NCBI RefSeq assembly: GCF_001885735.1
Contig: NZ_JXKG01000004.1
Span: 62,001 to 126,000, forward strand
DNA from: Enterococcus canintestini
Lineage (GTDB): Bacteria; Bacillota; Bacilli; Lactobacillales; Enterococcaceae
DNA length: 64,000 nucleotides
Direction of reading: 5' to 3'
Shown here: piece after piece, positions 51,886 through 61,923 of the stretch
Numbering within the stretch: position 1 is the first letter of the stretch
Layout of the letters: every line of letters starts with the position of its first letter
Made by a program: the position numbers and the translations under genes
Notes under the pieces: model-generated
Seen by the model: only the letters and a program-made list of their open reading frames with translations
Told to the model about the DNA's origin: nothing
Database searches by the model: none

Positions 51886-53382
51886 TTATTTGTTTTTTTC
51901 ATTAAAAATTTTGCGTAAATGTTTATATAAGACGATATATTGTTCATCATCATGGTCCAATTCCCATAAAAAGACATTTAAATTCGGTGTTTGATTTTTT
52001 AATACTAAAGATGAACTAATAACCAAATCGTACTGTTCTTGTCTTTGACTGTTGTAAGTTTCCGCATTGACAAATTTTAAATCTGACATAAATTGATAAA
52101 TATTTTTTACGATTAAATAGTTATGTTCAATTGCAACCCCCACCTCAACTTTTTTTGCATACGTCATGGTGTCATAAAGCGGCATTAAGACTTGAGTAAA
52201 GCCATTAATTAAGCTATTGATAGTTGCATTATTGATGAAAGCATTGTAAGGCTCTTGATTGCTTTTATCGATAAAGAAGGCACGAATTTTTCCTTCCATT
52301 TCGCGAATAGGTGATTCAAAAACTTGTTTTGGTCCTAATAAACGTTGAATGGTAGGCATGCGATGTTTAATGACATAATAACCAAATGTAATGTTCAATA
52401 AATTCCCTAAAACAAGGGGTTGATCTAAGACAGAAGGGTTGTTGGTAAATAACTCTTCTTTAGCAAATTGTAAAAATTCTTTGACTAAATTATCAACAGG
52501 ATTTGCTTCTTTACCAAAGTCGTGAATAACTTGTGTTAAGGTTGGATCATCTTCTAAGGTATAAAACGGAATAAAGTGTGCCAAAAAGAAAATATAACTG
52601 GATTCAGCTTTATTTTGACGGGCAGTTAACTGATTATCAACTAAAGGATTTAAACGAGTGAAATCATAATAGTCATTGTTTTTCATTAAGCAATCATAGG
52701 CTTTATCGTATTTAACAAAAATACCTTTTTGAATGCGTAATAAGAAAATAGCCGCAAAATATTTTAATTCTAAATTGCCTAAATAGGTACGAGAAAGAGG
52801 AAAGTATTCGCCAAAAGCTGCTACGACTTGTTCGACTTTTTCTTCTGACACATTAAATGGCCAAGTAATTCCTCTAGTTCCCAACCAAATCAGATTAAAT
52901 AATGCGAGGCGAGCGAGTCTTTCGTCACCTACTAAACCAGCTTCTGTATATGTAAAACGTAAATTAAAAGTCTTCAAGAAATTTTTTAGCTTCTCGATTT
53001 TTCGCGATACAGTTGATCGACTTGAGAAGTAGCGGTTGCAAAATTCTTCGATTGTTGGGTTCTCTTCGTTAATAAAATACATAATAAATTGAAAAGGCAC
53101 AGAATTTTGCAATAAGTAGTAACGATATTCATCGATGGTGGCAGTTAATTTCAGACAGTTGATTTTTCCCGCACCAATTAAAAAACTTTCATGTTCGGGG
53201 TGAATCTTGCTAATATCTTTATCAATTTCCGTTAAATCAATAACGGTTTGTTGGTAATTAAGATTCATTTCTTGAGCTAGTTCAGCAATAGCGTAATTGG
53301 GACGACCAATAAACATCATTTTGCGGAACAATTCAAATTTTAATAAGGTTGATGTATCCATCATCAGTTCTTCATATACCAT
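51886..53382 (-). CDS. Mga-type helix-turn-helix regulator
   Basis: A 498-residue regulator. It has two N-terminal helix-turn-helix regions (AIAELAQEMNLNYQQTVIDLTEID about residues 32-55, and TIEEFCNRYFSSRSTVSRKIEKL about 110-132), followed by a PRD-like middle part and a C-terminal EIIB-like segment (YDLVISSSLVL). This is the layout of Mga/AtxA-like proteins of streptococci and enterococci, whose activity can be tuned by PTS phosphorylation. GGAGGG lies 6 bases before the ATG. Confidence 0.85.
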   Translation of the reverse strand: MVYEELMMDTSTLLKFELFRKMMFIGRPNYAIAELAQEMNLNYQQTVIDLTEIDKDISKIHPEHESFLIGAGKINCLKLTATIDEYRYYLLQNSVPFQFIMYFINEENPTIEEFCNRYFSSRSTVSRKIEKLKNFLKTFNLRFTYTEAGLVGDERLARLALFNLIWLGTRGITWPFNVSEEKVEQVVAAFGEYFPLSRTYLGNLELKYFAAIFLLRIQKGIFVKYDKAYDCLMKNNDYYDFTRLNPLVDNQLTARQNKAESSYIFFLAHFIPFYTLEDDPTLTQVIHDFGKEANPVDNLVKEFLQFAKEELFTNNPSVLDQPLVLGNLLNITFGYYVIKHRMPTIQRLLGPKQVFESPIREMEGKIRAFFIDKSNQEPYNAFINNATINSLINGFTQVLMPLYDTMTYAKKVEVGVAIEHNYLIVKNIYQFMSDLKFVNAETYNSQRQEQYDLVISSSLVLKNQTPNLNVFLWELDHDDEQYIVLYKHLRKIFNEKNK

Positions 53383-53456
53383 AAATATCCCTCCGTATTT
53401 TGACTCCTTTTTCTCATTGTATCGTTTTTTTTGTCAGACTGTCAGTTATAAGCACA

Positions 53457-53488
53457 CAAAAATGCCTGCTACTTAAAAGCCGCAGGCG
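53457..53488 (-). terminator. Terminator of brnQ
   Basis: On the minus strand GCCTGC and GCAGGC enclose GGCTTTTAAGTA, followed by ATTTTTG. The hairpin lies 46 bases after the brnQ stop. Confidence 0.75.
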
Positions 53489-53533
53489 TTTTACAGGTTG
53501 GAAATTAAAATAAGAATCGCACAAAAATTTTGC

Positions 53534-54886
53534 TTAATTTTCGGCAGGTACTTTTTTAAAAATCGTCCAAATTATTCCCACGATAAAGCCAAGAAGTGCT
53601 GGCACAATCCAGCCCATTCCTAATTGGAAAAATGGAAGATAATCTTGCGCAAAATGTAGTAGGCTTTGAACTGGTGCTAAATTTCTTAAAAAAGCAGGGG
53701 CAGCATTTAGCCCATCTAATATCGCTGCAAACAAGGTAAAGTAAGTGGTTAAGCGATAAACACTCGCCCGTTGTTTAAATAAAGGACCAACCAAAGCAAG
53801 TAAGATTAAAGTAATTGCTAAAGGATAGGTAAACATTAAAACAGGTGTTGAGAATTCAATAATTTTAGTTAACCCAATGTTGGCAAATAAACAAGCCAGC
53901 AAGCTTGAGCCGGTCACAAAGGTAGTATATTTTTGTTGTGGAAACAACTCAACAAATGTTTCAGAAAAAGCAGTAATTAGGCCAATTGCTGTTTTTAAGC
54001 AGGCAATAATAACGATAAACGCAAGTAAAATGCTCCCGCCTGTCCCAAGATAGTGCTTAGCAATCTCCGCTAAAGCGATCCCGCCATTTTCAGAAATCGC
54101 AAATTTACCAAGGCTCATCGTCCCCATTAAAGATAAAAGCGTATAGATAATTCCCATCAATAAAATACTGATGAAACCTGATTTAACTGTATCCATGGCG
54201 ATGGTGCTGGGCTTTTTAACTCCCATATCTTTTAAAGTGGTGACAATAATAATGCCAAATGCCAATGAAGCTAATGCATCTAATGTATTATAGCCCTCTG
54301 TAAAGCCGGTTAAAAATGCGTGATTGGTATAATCGGCTTGAATCGCTGTGTCGGTGATATTACCAATTGGATTTAAAAATGCTAATAAAATTAAAATACC
54401 TAGTAAAACTAAAAATAAAGGATTTAAAAATTTTCCCACATAATTAAGTAATTTAGTCGGTTTACGGGATAGCGCCCAAGCGCAGACAAAAAAGAGAATA
54501 CTAAAAATTGCTAGTGCCAAAGTAATCTGGCTTTTGGCTAAAAAAGGCGCCAAACCAATTTCAAAAGAAGTTGTCGCTAATCTAGGTAAAGCAAAGAAAG
54601 GACCAATGACCAAGTAAAGTAAGATGGTAAAAATTTTGGCATACGTTTTATTTACCCGACAAGCTAAATCATATAAACCACTGCTGCGGGAGATGCCAAT
54701 CGCTAAGACTCCTAAAAAAGGTAAGCCAATTCCGGTTACAAGAAACCCTAAGTTAGCGCTAAAAACATTGGCGCCTGCTAATTGGCCCATATGGACGGGG
54801 AAAATAAGATTCCCGGCACCAAAGAATAAGCCAAATAACATAGAACCGACAAATAAATAATCTTTAAATTGTAATTTTTTTTCCAT
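53534..54886 (-). CDS. brnQ: Branched-chain amino acid:cation symporter
   Basis: A 450-residue LIVCS-family transporter with about 12 helices. Family blocks: [28 protein letters not shown] (residues 10-37) and [20 protein letters not shown] (about 203-222). It imports Leu, Ile and Val with Na+ or H+. GAGGTG precedes the ATG. A CodY-like box lies about 150 bases upstream, and brnQ is a usual CodY target in Gram-positives. Confidence 0.95.
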   Translation of the reverse strand: MEKKLQFKDYLFVGSMLFGLFFGAGNLIFPVHMGQLAGANVFSANLGFLVTGIGLPFLGVLAIGISRSSGLYDLACRVNKTYAKIFTILLYLVIGPFFALPRLATTSFEIGLAPFLAKSQITLALAIFSILFFVCAWALSRKPTKLLNYVGKFLNPLFLVLLGILILLAFLNPIGNITDTAIQADYTNHAFLTGFTEGYNTLDALASLAFGIIIVTTLKDMGVKKPSTIAMDTVKSGFISILLMGIIYTLLSLMGTMSLGKFAISENGGIALAEIAKHYLGTGGSILLAFIVIIACLKTAIGLITAFSETFVELFPQQKYTTFVTGSSLLACLFANIGLTKIIEFSTPVLMFTYPLAITLILLALVGPLFKQRASVYRLTTYFTLFAAILDGLNAAPAFLRNLAPVQSLLHFAQDYLPFFQLGMGWIVPALLGFIVGIIWTIFKKVPAEN

Positions 54887-55037
54887 TTTTCACCTCGAAA
54901 GTTATGAATTCTATTAAATTAGGGCACGTTACTTTTGACCGTCTCCAATTGTCATTTTCTAAATAAAAAAAGAAAAAGGGCAATTTTTTGACGTGATAAT
55001 TGTTTCAAAAATAACAGAATTGACAGTTATTTTCAAG

Positions 55038-55052
55038 AGTTTTCTGAAAGTT
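55038..55052. promoter_or_regulatory. CodY-like box between brnQ and a divergent gene
   Basis: AGTTTTCTGAAAGTT matches the CodY consensus AATTTTCWGAAAATT at 13 of 15 positions. A TATAAT (55059-55064) for the rightward gene lies directly beside it. Confidence 0.5.
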
Positions 55053-55138
55053 TAGCGATATAATACATTGAACTGTATCGTTGACTAATAAATATCGTTT
55101 AGTTCAGAGGTATGCTAAAATAAATCGAGGTGAAAAAA

Positions 55139-55726
55139 GTGACAAAAGGACGTTTAACGGCTTTTACAGATGGCGTAGTGGCCATTGTCATTACGATTTT
55201 AGTATTAGAAATACGTTTTCCAGCAGCGCCGACTTTAGCATCCCTTTTAGCAATGCGGGATGTTTTAACCGCTTATACGATTAGTTTCATTTTTGTAGCG
55301 GTGATTTGGGTAACGCATCATAGGGTAATGAAGATGACTGAAAAAGTAGATGATCGTGTCATTTGGGCCAATATTTTTTGGTTGTTTTGGTTAACATTAT
55401 GTCCTGCTGTAACCCAATGGGTAGGGAGTAATCCTGGCATGTTTTGGCCGGCTTTGGCGTATGTAGTAGTTTATACGATGTGGAGTTTTTCATTTGGTAT
55501 TTTAACCAAACAAATCTTAAAAGCTAATGATGACAATACCCGTGGCACCCAGCTATTACGTCACGATTGCCGTAGTGGTTTATCGATGGTGATTAATTTA
55601 TTACTTATCGCAGCTGTCTTTTGGCATCCTACTATTGGTTTATTTGGCCGCTTTATCGTTTCGGCCATTTGGGTGCCTTCTTATGAAAGTGCAGCGAAAA
55701 TTCAAAATTACATTTTAAGAAAATAA
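55139..55726 (+). CDS. TMEM175-family (DUF1211) membrane protein
   Basis: A 195-residue membrane protein with about six helices. The N-terminal RLTAFTDGVVAIVITILVLE carries the family's F-(S/T)-D pore motif; AVIWVTHHRVM is another family block. Bacterial members form potassium-permeable tetramers. The GTG at 55139 is preferred because GAGGTG lies 6 bases before it. Divergent from brnQ. Confidence 0.88.
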   Translation: MTKGRLTAFTDGVVAIVITILVLEIRFPAAPTLASLLAMRDVLTAYTISFIFVAVIWVTHHRVMKMTEKVDDRVIWANIFWLFWLTLCPAVTQWVGSNPGMFWPALAYVVVYTMWSFSFGILTKQILKANDDNTRGTQLLRHDCRSGLSMVINLLLIAAVFWHPTIGLFGRFIVSAIWVPSYESAAKIQNYILRK

Positions 55727-55730
55727 AGGA

Positions 55731-55777
55731 AAAAGCGTTCAGCCATTGGTATTCAAAACAGGCGAACGCTTTTTTTG
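55731..55777. terminator. Bidirectional terminator
   Basis: AAAAAGCGTTC and GAACGCTTTTTTT enclose a ~24-base centre between two convergent genes. Confidence 0.85.
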
Positions 55778-55787
55778 GTCGTGAAAT

Positions 55788-57131
55788 TTATTTTCTTTCG
55801 AATTTGAAATAATAAATTACCCTTAAAATGATAAACCATACCGGCGTTACAAGTGCAGCAATCCGAGTTTCTTTTGATAGGAGTAAAACCATAGCTACAA
55901 AAATTAAAAAGGCAAAGATTAACATATTGCTATAGGGATAAAAAGGCATTTTAAAAGCATGGCTTTTTTTCCCTAGGATACTTTTCCGATATTTCATGTG
56001 GGTGTAGACCAGAATAGCCCAAATGAATAAAAAGCAAGTAGTCGCAACACTTGTAACAATGGTGAAGACTTGACTAGGCATGAAATAGTTTAAGATAACG
56101 GCAATGAAAATCACTAAAGCTGAAAAGAAAATCGCATTACCGGGAACTTGGTGTTTAGTCAATTTTTCAAAAGGTTTTGGAGCACTTCCTTCTTGAGCCA
56201 ACGAACGCAACATGCGTCCGGTACTGTAAATTGCACTATTACAGGCAGAAGCTGCTGCAGATAAGACAACGACATTAATAACAGTCGCCGCGGCAGTTAT
56301 ACCGATATCTGAGAAAACTTCTACAAAGGGGCTTTCACTAGCGCTTAAACTATTCCAAGGGTAAATAGCCATAATGACAAATAGAGCTCCTAAGTAAAAC
56401 AAAATGATACGAATTGGAATATTGTTAATAGCTTCTGGTAAAACTTTTTTGGGATTTTTTGTTTCCCCAGCCACTAGTCCCACCAGTTCAATCCCTGCAA
56501 AAGCAAAGGTTACCATCTGAAAAGAGAGGATAAAGCCAGACATTCCTTTTGGAAAAAAGCCACCGTGTTGCCAAACGTTACTAACTTTTACTACCCCTGC
56601 TGTTGTTTGGTAATGGGTAACAATCATGTAGGCGCCCACCACAATTAAGGCGATAATTGCCACGACCTTAATTAAAGCAAACCAAAACTCAAGCTCACCA
56701 AACAAGGAAACAGCAATCATATTTAAGGCTACTAATAAGACTAAAGCGATTAATTCGGGTAGCCACTGTGGGATTTGGGGAAACCAGTAGCGCACATAAA
56801 GACCGGTTGCGGTTAAGTCAGCCATCGCAATCGAAATCCAGCAAAACCAATAAGTCCAGCCAGTTAAAAAGGCCCATTTTTTCCCTAGATATTCTGCAAC
56901 AAAATCTAAAAAGGAATGTTTATCAGTATTGGATAAAAGTAATTCACCTAAGGAGCGCATGATTAAAAAGCAAATACACCCAGTGATTAGATAAGCAAAT
57001 AAAATAGCCGGGCCAGCTAATTGAATCGATTTGCCCGCTCCTAAAAATAAACCAGTGCCAATTGCACCCCCAATTGAAATTAACTGGACGTGACGATTTT
57101 TTAAACTACGACTTAATTCTTGCGATTCCAT
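55788..57131 (-). CDS. Amino acid permease (AAT branch of APC family)
   Basis: A 447-residue permease with 12 helices. The start LSRSLKNRHVQLISIGGAIGTGLFLGAGK and the middle FILSFQMVTFAFAGIELVGLVAGETKNPKK are signatures of the amino acid transporter group including ProY, AnsP and CycA. The exact substrate cannot be read. Single gene on the minus strand, not under the lysine riboswitch. Confidence 0.92.
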   Translation of the reverse strand: MESQELSRSLKNRHVQLISIGGAIGTGLFLGAGKSIQLAGPAILFAYLITGCICFLIMRSLGELLLSNTDKHSFLDFVAEYLGKKWAFLTGWTYWFCWISIAMADLTATGLYVRYWFPQIPQWLPELIALVLLVALNMIAVSLFGELEFWFALIKVVAIIALIVVGAYMIVTHYQTTAGVVKVSNVWQHGGFFPKGMSGFILSFQMVTFAFAGIELVGLVAGETKNPKKVLPEAINNIPIRIILFYLGALFVIMAIYPWNSLSASESPFVEVFSDIGITAAATVINVVVLSAAASACNSAIYSTGRMLRSLAQEGSAPKPFEKLTKHQVPGNAIFFSALVIFIAVILNYFMPSQVFTIVTSVATTCFLFIWAILVYTHMKYRKSILGKKSHAFKMPFYPYSNMLIFAFLIFVAMVLLLSKETRIAALVTPVWFIILRVIYYFKFERK

Positions 57132-57259
57132 TAAATGTTCATCCTTTGTAGTAGGGAAGATTCCCTCTGAATTTTTTACTTGAAAAGTGCTGGCTTAATT
57201 TTAGGATAATTTTCAGAAAATTTCAATGTTAGATTGTTATTACTCTTTTTGACAAAAAA

Positions 57260-57311
57260 ATACCAACATCTAAAAGTGGGCTTGGCCCTGAAACTTTTAG
57301 ATGTTGGTTAT
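57260..57311 (-). terminator. Terminator of the lysine ABC transporter operon
   Basis: AACCAACATCTAAAAGT and ACTTTTAGATGTTGGT form a perfect 16-base stem followed on the minus strand by ATTTTTTT. Confidence 0.92.
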
Positions 57312-57316
57312 TCTAA

Positions 57317-58063
57317 TTATGCTTCTTTATCTAAAACACGGTGTAAGAATTTTTTCGTACGTTCTTCTTTTGGATTACCAAAAATATCTTCTGGTGAGCC
57401 TTGTTCAGCAATGACACCTTTATCCATAAAGATGACACGATTCGAAACATCACGGGCAAAATCCATTTCGTGGGTTACCACTACCATTGTTAAACCAGTG
57501 TGGGCGAGTGCTTTCATTGTTTTTAAAACTTCTCCGACCATTTCTGGATCAAGGGCCGAAGTAGGTTCATCAAAAAGCATTACGTCAGGATCCATGGATA
57601 GTGCGCGGGCGATTGCGACCCGTTGTTTTTGGCCCCCCGATAATTGGGCTGGTTTTGCTTCAATATAACGATCCATGCCAACTTTTTCCAGATTTTCTAA
57701 AGCAATTTTTTTAGCTTCTGCGCGATTGCGTTTTAAAACAGTCGTCTGTCCGGTAACACAATTTTCTAAAACGTTCATATTGTTAAATAAATTGAAAGAT
57801 TGAAAAACCATACCAAGATGTGTGCGATATTTTGTCAGACTATAGCCTGGGGATAATACATTTTCCCCTTTATAGTAAATTTCACCACTTGTAGGTTTTT
57901 CCAATAAGTTAATACAGCGTAATAAAGTTGATTTACCAGAACCTGATGAACCGATAATGGAAACTACTTCCCCTCTGGTTACAGAAAAGTCAATATCTTT
58001 TAAAACTTCATTTTCGCCAAAGCTTTTTTTTAAATGCTGAATGTCAATAATTTTTTCTGCCAT
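57317..58063 (-). CDS. Amino acid (lysine) ABC transporter ATP-binding protein
   Basis: A 248-residue ATPase of the polar amino acid class. Walker A is GSSGSGKST (about residues 38-46), the signature [15 protein letters not shown], Walker [14 protein letters not shown], and the switch histidine in [13 protein letters not shown]. It is 23 bases downstream of the fused binding protein/permease gene, with AGGAGG. The lysine riboswitch upstream indicates a lysine transporter. Confidence 0.94.
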   Translation of the reverse strand: MAEKIIDIQHLKKSFGENEVLKDIDFSVTRGEVVSIIGSSGSGKSTLLRCINLLEKPTSGEIYYKGENVLSPGYSLTKYRTHLGMVFQSFNLFNNMNVLENCVTGQTTVLKRNRAEAKKIALENLEKVGMDRYIEAKPAQLSGGQKQRVAIARALSMDPDVMLFDEPTSALDPEMVGEVLKTMKALAHTGLTMVVVTHEMDFARDVSNRVIFMDKGVIAEQGSPEDIFGNPKEERTKKFLHRVLDKEA

Positions 58064-58086
58064 GTTTATTCCTCCTAAGCCTATCC

Positions 58087-59691
58087 CTATTCTTCTTCTG
58101 CTTCTAATTCAGCCTCGTCAGCTTTGATATATGATTGTGGACCGTCAATTCGTTTTTCAACTAAACGTAAAATTCTTGAGATAGTGTAGGTCATAATCAA
58201 GTACATAATACCGACGATAGTAAAGACTGGGAAGAACTTATAGTTCGTTCCAGCAGCAGAGGTCCCTTGGAAGAACAAATCTGCAACAGAGATAACACTC
58301 AATACTGCTGTATCTTTAATATTGATGACAAATTCGTTACCAGTAGCAGGTAAAATATTCCGAATCACTTGTGGCAAAACAACTTTGGTCATTGTTTGTC
58401 CATGGGTCATCCCGATTGCTTGTGCAGCTTCAAATTGCCCTGGATCAACGGCAAAAATCCCACCACGAACGATTTCAGACATATATGCCCCAGTATTAAA
58501 TGAAACGATGATAAAGGCAGCTAGAGTACGATTCAAATCAATTTGGAATACTTGAGCTAAACCATAATAAATGACCATTGCTTGTACCATCATTGGTGTG
58601 CCACGGAAAATTTCGATATAAACAGACAGTAACCAATTAAAGAATTTTTGGAAAACGAATAATACTTTATTTTCAGCGACTGGTAGTGAGCGGATAACAC
58701 CAATTAGTAACCCTAGGCTGGTACCTAAAATCGTACTAACAATTGCAATTAAAAGTGTCAAACCTGCCCCGCGTAAAAAGAGGCCACCATATTGATTCCA
58801 AATGGTTTTAATATCATGTAAAAAGCCTGATTTTTCTTCACTGCTATCACTAGCCGCAGGTTGTTCTTTAATTGCTGCATCCATCAATTTGGTACGTTCT
58901 TCTTCAGAAATACCAGCTAAAATTTGATTGACCTTTGCAACGTCTGGATCACCTTTACGCATACCAACTGCAACTTGAACATCTTCAGGATTGGTTTTAA
59001 AGCCTTTATCTTTAGCGAATTCTACCATGGCATAATTTTTATCAACAGATGTTGCTGTGACACCTTCTGGCCGTTCAGAAACATAGCCGTCAATGACCCC
59101 AGAAGAAAGTGCTGCGCGCATTGCTGAAAAGTCTTTTTGTGCTTGTTCTTTTTGAACACCTGGAATTTGATCAATTACAGTATAGTGAAATGTATTTAAT
59201 TGGGCGGTAAGTTTTGCCCCTTTAAAGTCAGCTAAGTCTTTAGCATCAGCGTATTTACTATCTTTTCTTGTTACGATAACTAAGTGAGATTCATAATAAG
59301 GGTTTGTAAAATCGATTTCTTTTTTGCGTTCAGCTGTTGGTGACATCCCAGCGATAACTGCATCGATTTTACCAGATTGTAAAGCAACTGGAAGGCCATC
59401 CCAAGAAGTTTTAACAATCTCTAGTTTTTTGCCTAAGCCAGCGGCAACTTTTTTAGCGATTTGGACATCATAACCACCTGCCCAAGCTGAATTTTCGCCT
59501 TGAATAGGGACAGCTCCGTGGGCATCTGTTGTTTGAGTCCAGTTAAATGGGGCATAACCCGCTTCCATCCCCACGCGCAGTGTATCTGTAGGTGTCTGGC
59601 TGTCAGCGGCTGCTGGTGTCGCGGCAAAGGCGACGGTGAAAAAGCTTAAAATAATAGTTAGTAGTGCGGTAACGGAAATTTTTTTATTCAT
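58087..59691 (-). CDS. Lysine ABC transporter: binding protein fused to permease
   Basis: A 534-residue fusion. A signal peptide ([23 protein letters not shown]) leads into a family 3 solute-binding domain (about residues 38-275; [41 protein letters not shown]). A HisM/GlnP-type permease (about 300-520) follows, with the EAA-type loop [24 protein letters not shown]. The fused layout is common in Lactobacillales. The ATG at 59691 follows AAGGAG; a longer frame upstream runs through the riboswitch terminator and is not a real start. Substrate assignment rests on the lysine riboswitch. Confidence 0.93.
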   Translation of the reverse strand: MNKKISVTALLTIILSFFTVAFAATPAAADSQTPTDTLRVGMEAGYAPFNWTQTTDAHGAVPIQGENSAWAGGYDVQIAKKVAAGLGKKLEIVKTSWDGLPVALQSGKIDAVIAGMSPTAERKKEIDFTNPYYESHLVIVTRKDSKYADAKDLADFKGAKLTAQLNTFHYTVIDQIPGVQKEQAQKDFSAMRAALSSGVIDGYVSERPEGVTATSVDKNYAMVEFAKDKGFKTNPEDVQVAVGMRKGDPDVAKVNQILAGISEEERTKLMDAAIKEQPAASDSSEEKSGFLHDIKTIWNQYGGLFLRGAGLTLLIAIVSTILGTSLGLLIGVIRSLPVAENKVLFVFQKFFNWLLSVYIEIFRGTPMMVQAMVIYYGLAQVFQIDLNRTLAAFIIVSFNTGAYMSEIVRGGIFAVDPGQFEAAQAIGMTHGQTMTKVVLPQVIRNILPATGNEFVINIKDTAVLSVISVADLFFQGTSAAGTNYKFFPVFTIVGIMYLIMTYTISRILRLVEKRIDGPQSYIKADEAELEAEEE

Positions 59692-59784
59692 GTTCTGCTC
59701 CTTAAAAAGTATTTGACCATACCAACGTAATTTAAGTGAAACACTTAAAACACGAGAGAGATGAATGGAGTTGCCGCCAGCGAA

Positions 59785-59835
59785 AAAAATAAAAAAACAG
59801 CCGAAATCAGTTCGTATGAAAAGAAATCGGCTGTT
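59785..59835 (-). terminator. Riboswitch expression-platform terminator
   Basis: On the minus strand AACAGCCGATTTC and GATTTCGGCTGTT form a stem around a ~14-base loop, followed by TTTTTTATTTTTTT. It lies between the lysine aptamer and the transporter gene, so lysine binding would stop transcription here. Confidence 0.9.
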
Positions 59836-59859
59836 GACAAAGAGCAAAATTCGTCGACA

Positions 59860-60055
59860 AACCTCTCACAAAACATAGCGCAACTTAGCTAAAAGCTAAG
59901 ACAGTCCGCCAGGTATTTCCCGTGCGTCCCAACAAATCCGTGAGCAAACACGTGATTTATTTCGGCAACATTCCCTAGGCCTGCGTCTTAATATTTGCTT
60001 ACTCAACAGGATTAATGAATGATGCGACCTCTACCTCGGTGACGGAGGTATCTCG
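59860..60055 (-). promoter_or_regulatory. Lysine riboswitch (L box)
   Basis: Minus-strand conserved blocks appear in L-box order: GAGGTAGAGGTCGC; then GGGAATGTTGCCGAAATAAAT; then GGATTTGTTGG; then GGGAAATACCTGGCGGACTGTC. They correspond to AGATAGAGGTGCG, GCCGAAGCAAAT, TTTGCTGG and GGCTGTC in the Bacillus lysC leader. The aptamer is followed by a terminator and then the ABC transporter gene. The closing helix P1 was not fully assigned, so boundaries are approximate. Confidence 0.87.
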
Positions 60056-60078
60056 TATTCAGTTGATAGTACACAAGA

Positions 60079-60107
60079 ATTTTACGTCAAATTGCATAGG
60101 GTGTCAA
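60079..60107 (-). promoter_or_regulatory. Promoter of the lysine transporter operon
   Basis: Minus strand: consensus -35 TTGACA (60102-60107), a 17-base spacer, -10 TAAAAT (60079-60084). Transcription would begin near 60072, just upstream of the riboswitch. Confidence 0.87.
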
Positions 60108-60119
60108 ACTTTTTTACAT

Positions 60120-60317
60120 GAAAATGAAAGAATATACATTACTTTTTACAAGATGAAAGTTCTTTAATTAAAGCTGTAATTCCCTGTTTAATCGTGATTT
60201 ATAGCCTGAAACAAACGAAAATATCAGTTCTTTGTTAGTTTTTAGTTATACTTTTTTTAGTTTTGTTTCAGCAAAGGTTCATGAAAATATATGTATACAT
60301 TATGCGGACTATACAAA
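60120..60317. other. Intergenic stretch with one inverted repeat
   Basis: AT-rich spacer between the lysine promoter and a terminator. It contains CTGAAACAAACGAAAA (60206-60221) facing TTAGTTTTGTTTCAG (60257-60271) around ~36 bases, without a T run. No gene with a ribosome site is seen. Confidence 0.5.
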
Positions 60318-60394
60318 AATACCACTTAACAAAATGAGGGTGGTGACAAAAGCTATTTCTGTCACAATCTCGTTCATTAAGTGGTATTCATGCA
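60318..60394 (-). terminator. Nested terminator after the 98-residue gene
   Basis: On the minus strand an outer stem ATACCACTTAA/TTAAGTGGTAT encloses an inner stem TTGTGACAGAA/TTTTGTCACCA, and TTTTTG follows. The inner arm is again the TGTGACAGAA sequence of the terminators at 25091 and 46045. Confidence 0.8.
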
Positions 60395-60399
60395 ATAAA

Positions 60400-60696
60400 T
60401 TATGCGATACTTTCTTTTGGTTCACGGCCTAAAATAGCTTGGATAACAGTTAAGACAAGTAATACGCCGATGATAATATAAATCAAGCTTGAGTATTGGG
60501 TAATGCCCCAACCCCAGGTGCGATAAATAGCCAAGACGATTGCTTGTACGATAGCAGCAAGGACGTTAAAGAAAGCAAATGCCCATAAATTGCCGTTTTC
60601 TTTGCGGGCCAAATAAAAAATAGAAAAGAAAATGCTTAACGCAGCCCATGCGACACAGACTAAGATTACGCCCCAATAAATAATAAATGGTACCAA
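60400..60696 (-). CDS. Small membrane protein of unknown function
   Basis: A 98-residue protein with three hydrophobic segments (FIIYWGVILVCVAWAALSIFFSIFYL; LWAFAFFNVLAAIVQAIVLAIY; LIYIIIGVLLVLTVIQAIL) and a charged end GREPKESIA. The TTG at 60696 is chosen because GCGAGGTG lies 6 bases upstream; the frame stays open to 60762 but without a ribosome site. No family recognised. Confidence 0.72.
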   Translation of the reverse strand: MVPFIIYWGVILVCVAWAALSIFFSIFYLARKENGNLWAFAFFNVLAAIVQAIVLAIYRTWGWGITQYSSLIYIIIGVLLVLTVIQAILGREPKESIA

Positions 60697-60942
60697 TGGT
60701 TTCACCTCGCTTTTACCAAAACGCAACTTCTTTGTTACGTTTTTCCCAATGTATTGTATCACGTTTACATGGCGCTGTCATGAGTTGAAATCATTTTCAT
60801 TTATCCTGCCGATTTTGGTTAAAGGAAAAGAACTGATTTTAGTTAAATGAAGAAAGCCAAAGTGAAACTAGAGACAATGATTGACGATTCTATTAGTTTA
60901 CGCTACTTTTAAAAAAGAAACGTGAGTAGGGAGTGAAGATAG

Positions 60943-61854
60943 ATGTGGTTTGCGTCGGCATTAATTACAATTTTAGCCTGGGGGACGGCTGATCTTTTTT
61001 ATAAGAAAGGTAATGATCCTAATGACCGTCATAGCGCCATGAAGACCACGATTATGGTGGGATTAGTCATGGGACTGCACGTTTTATTTTACTATGTTAT
61101 TTACGAAGGCATTCGTTATGACTGGCACAATTTAATTTTATATTTACCTGTTTCAGCAATGTATATTTTGTCTATGGCAATTGGTTATTTTGGCCTGCGT
61201 TATATTGAAGTTTCGATTTCTTCTCCCATTAGTAACTCCTCTGGGGCAGTGACAGCAGTTTTAGGTTTTTTAATTATGGGAAATAATGTCAATGGCCTAC
61301 AACTTGTCGCAATTCTAATGATTTTAATTGGTATTTTATTGTTATCAATCTTTGAAAAAGAACAAGATGATGCCCAGTTAAAAGCGGAAGGGGTAACCAT
61401 TGATAAAAAATACCGCTTTGGAGCTATCGCCATCTTATTTCCAATTTTATATATGATTATTGACGGGATGGGTACTTTTCTTGATAGTTATTATTTAGAA
61501 TACCGCAAATTAATGCCAGAAGATCAAGCCAATATGAGTTATGAACTAACTTTTTTAATTGTAGCGCTAGTATTATGGGCATATTTAGAGTGGTGGAAAA
61601 AAGAGCCTGTATTTGTCTTTTTGGAAAAAGATAAAGGGTTAGCAGCGATTTTTGAAACGTTAGGTCAGTTCTTTTACGTTGGTGCAGTTTCCACTAAAGA
61701 AGCCATTATCGTCGCGCCTTTAATTTCAGCTTATGCGATTGTTTCTGTTATTTTGGGTCGAATCTTCTTAAAAGAAAAGTTAAAAGCCAAACACTATCTG
61801 GTAATAGCAGCGATTATGATTGGTATTATGATTTTAGGTTTTTATGATGCGTAA
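60943..61854 (+). CDS. DMT-superfamily transporter (EamA type)
   Basis: A 303-residue membrane protein with about ten helices in two similar halves. EamA-like blocks are WFASALITILAWGTADLFYKKG at the start, IEVSISSPISNSSGAVTAVLGFLIMG near residues 87-112, and APLISAYAIVSVILGRIFLKEKLKAKHYL near the end. The substrate is unknown. GGGAGTGAAG precedes the ATG. Single gene with its own terminator. Confidence 0.85.
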   Translation: MWFASALITILAWGTADLFYKKGNDPNDRHSAMKTTIMVGLVMGLHVLFYYVIYEGIRYDWHNLILYLPVSAMYILSMAIGYFGLRYIEVSISSPISNSSGAVTAVLGFLIMGNNVNGLQLVAILMILIGILLLSIFEKEQDDAQLKAEGVTIDKKYRFGAIAILFPILYMIIDGMGTFLDSYYLEYRKLMPEDQANMSYELTFLIVALVLWAYLEWWKKEPVFVFLEKDKGLAAIFETLGQFFYVGAVSTKEAIIVAPLISAYAIVSVILGRIFLKEKLKAKHYLVIAAIMIGIMILGFYDA

Positions 61855-61886
61855 AAGTCGGTTTTTTGACCGGCTTTTTTTTGACA
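61854..61886 (+). terminator. Terminator of the DMT transporter gene
   Basis: AAGTCGGT and ACCGGCTT pair (one G-T) around TTTTTG, then TTTTTT. Confidence 0.85.
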
Positions 61887-61923
61887 ATATTTCAGGTGTA
61901 TACTAATAGACGAGGTGTTTGAG

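Noticed and set aside
59692-59847. N-terminal extension of the lysine transporter fusion by 52 codons
   Set aside because: The frame is open, but it runs through the riboswitch terminator, has no ribosome site, and would put a second hydrophobic stretch before a clean signal peptide that starts at 59691 after AAGGAG.
59860-60055. T-box or SAM riboswitch
   Set aside because: No TGGNACCGCG T-box sequence or SAM-type core is present, while four L-box blocks occur in order.
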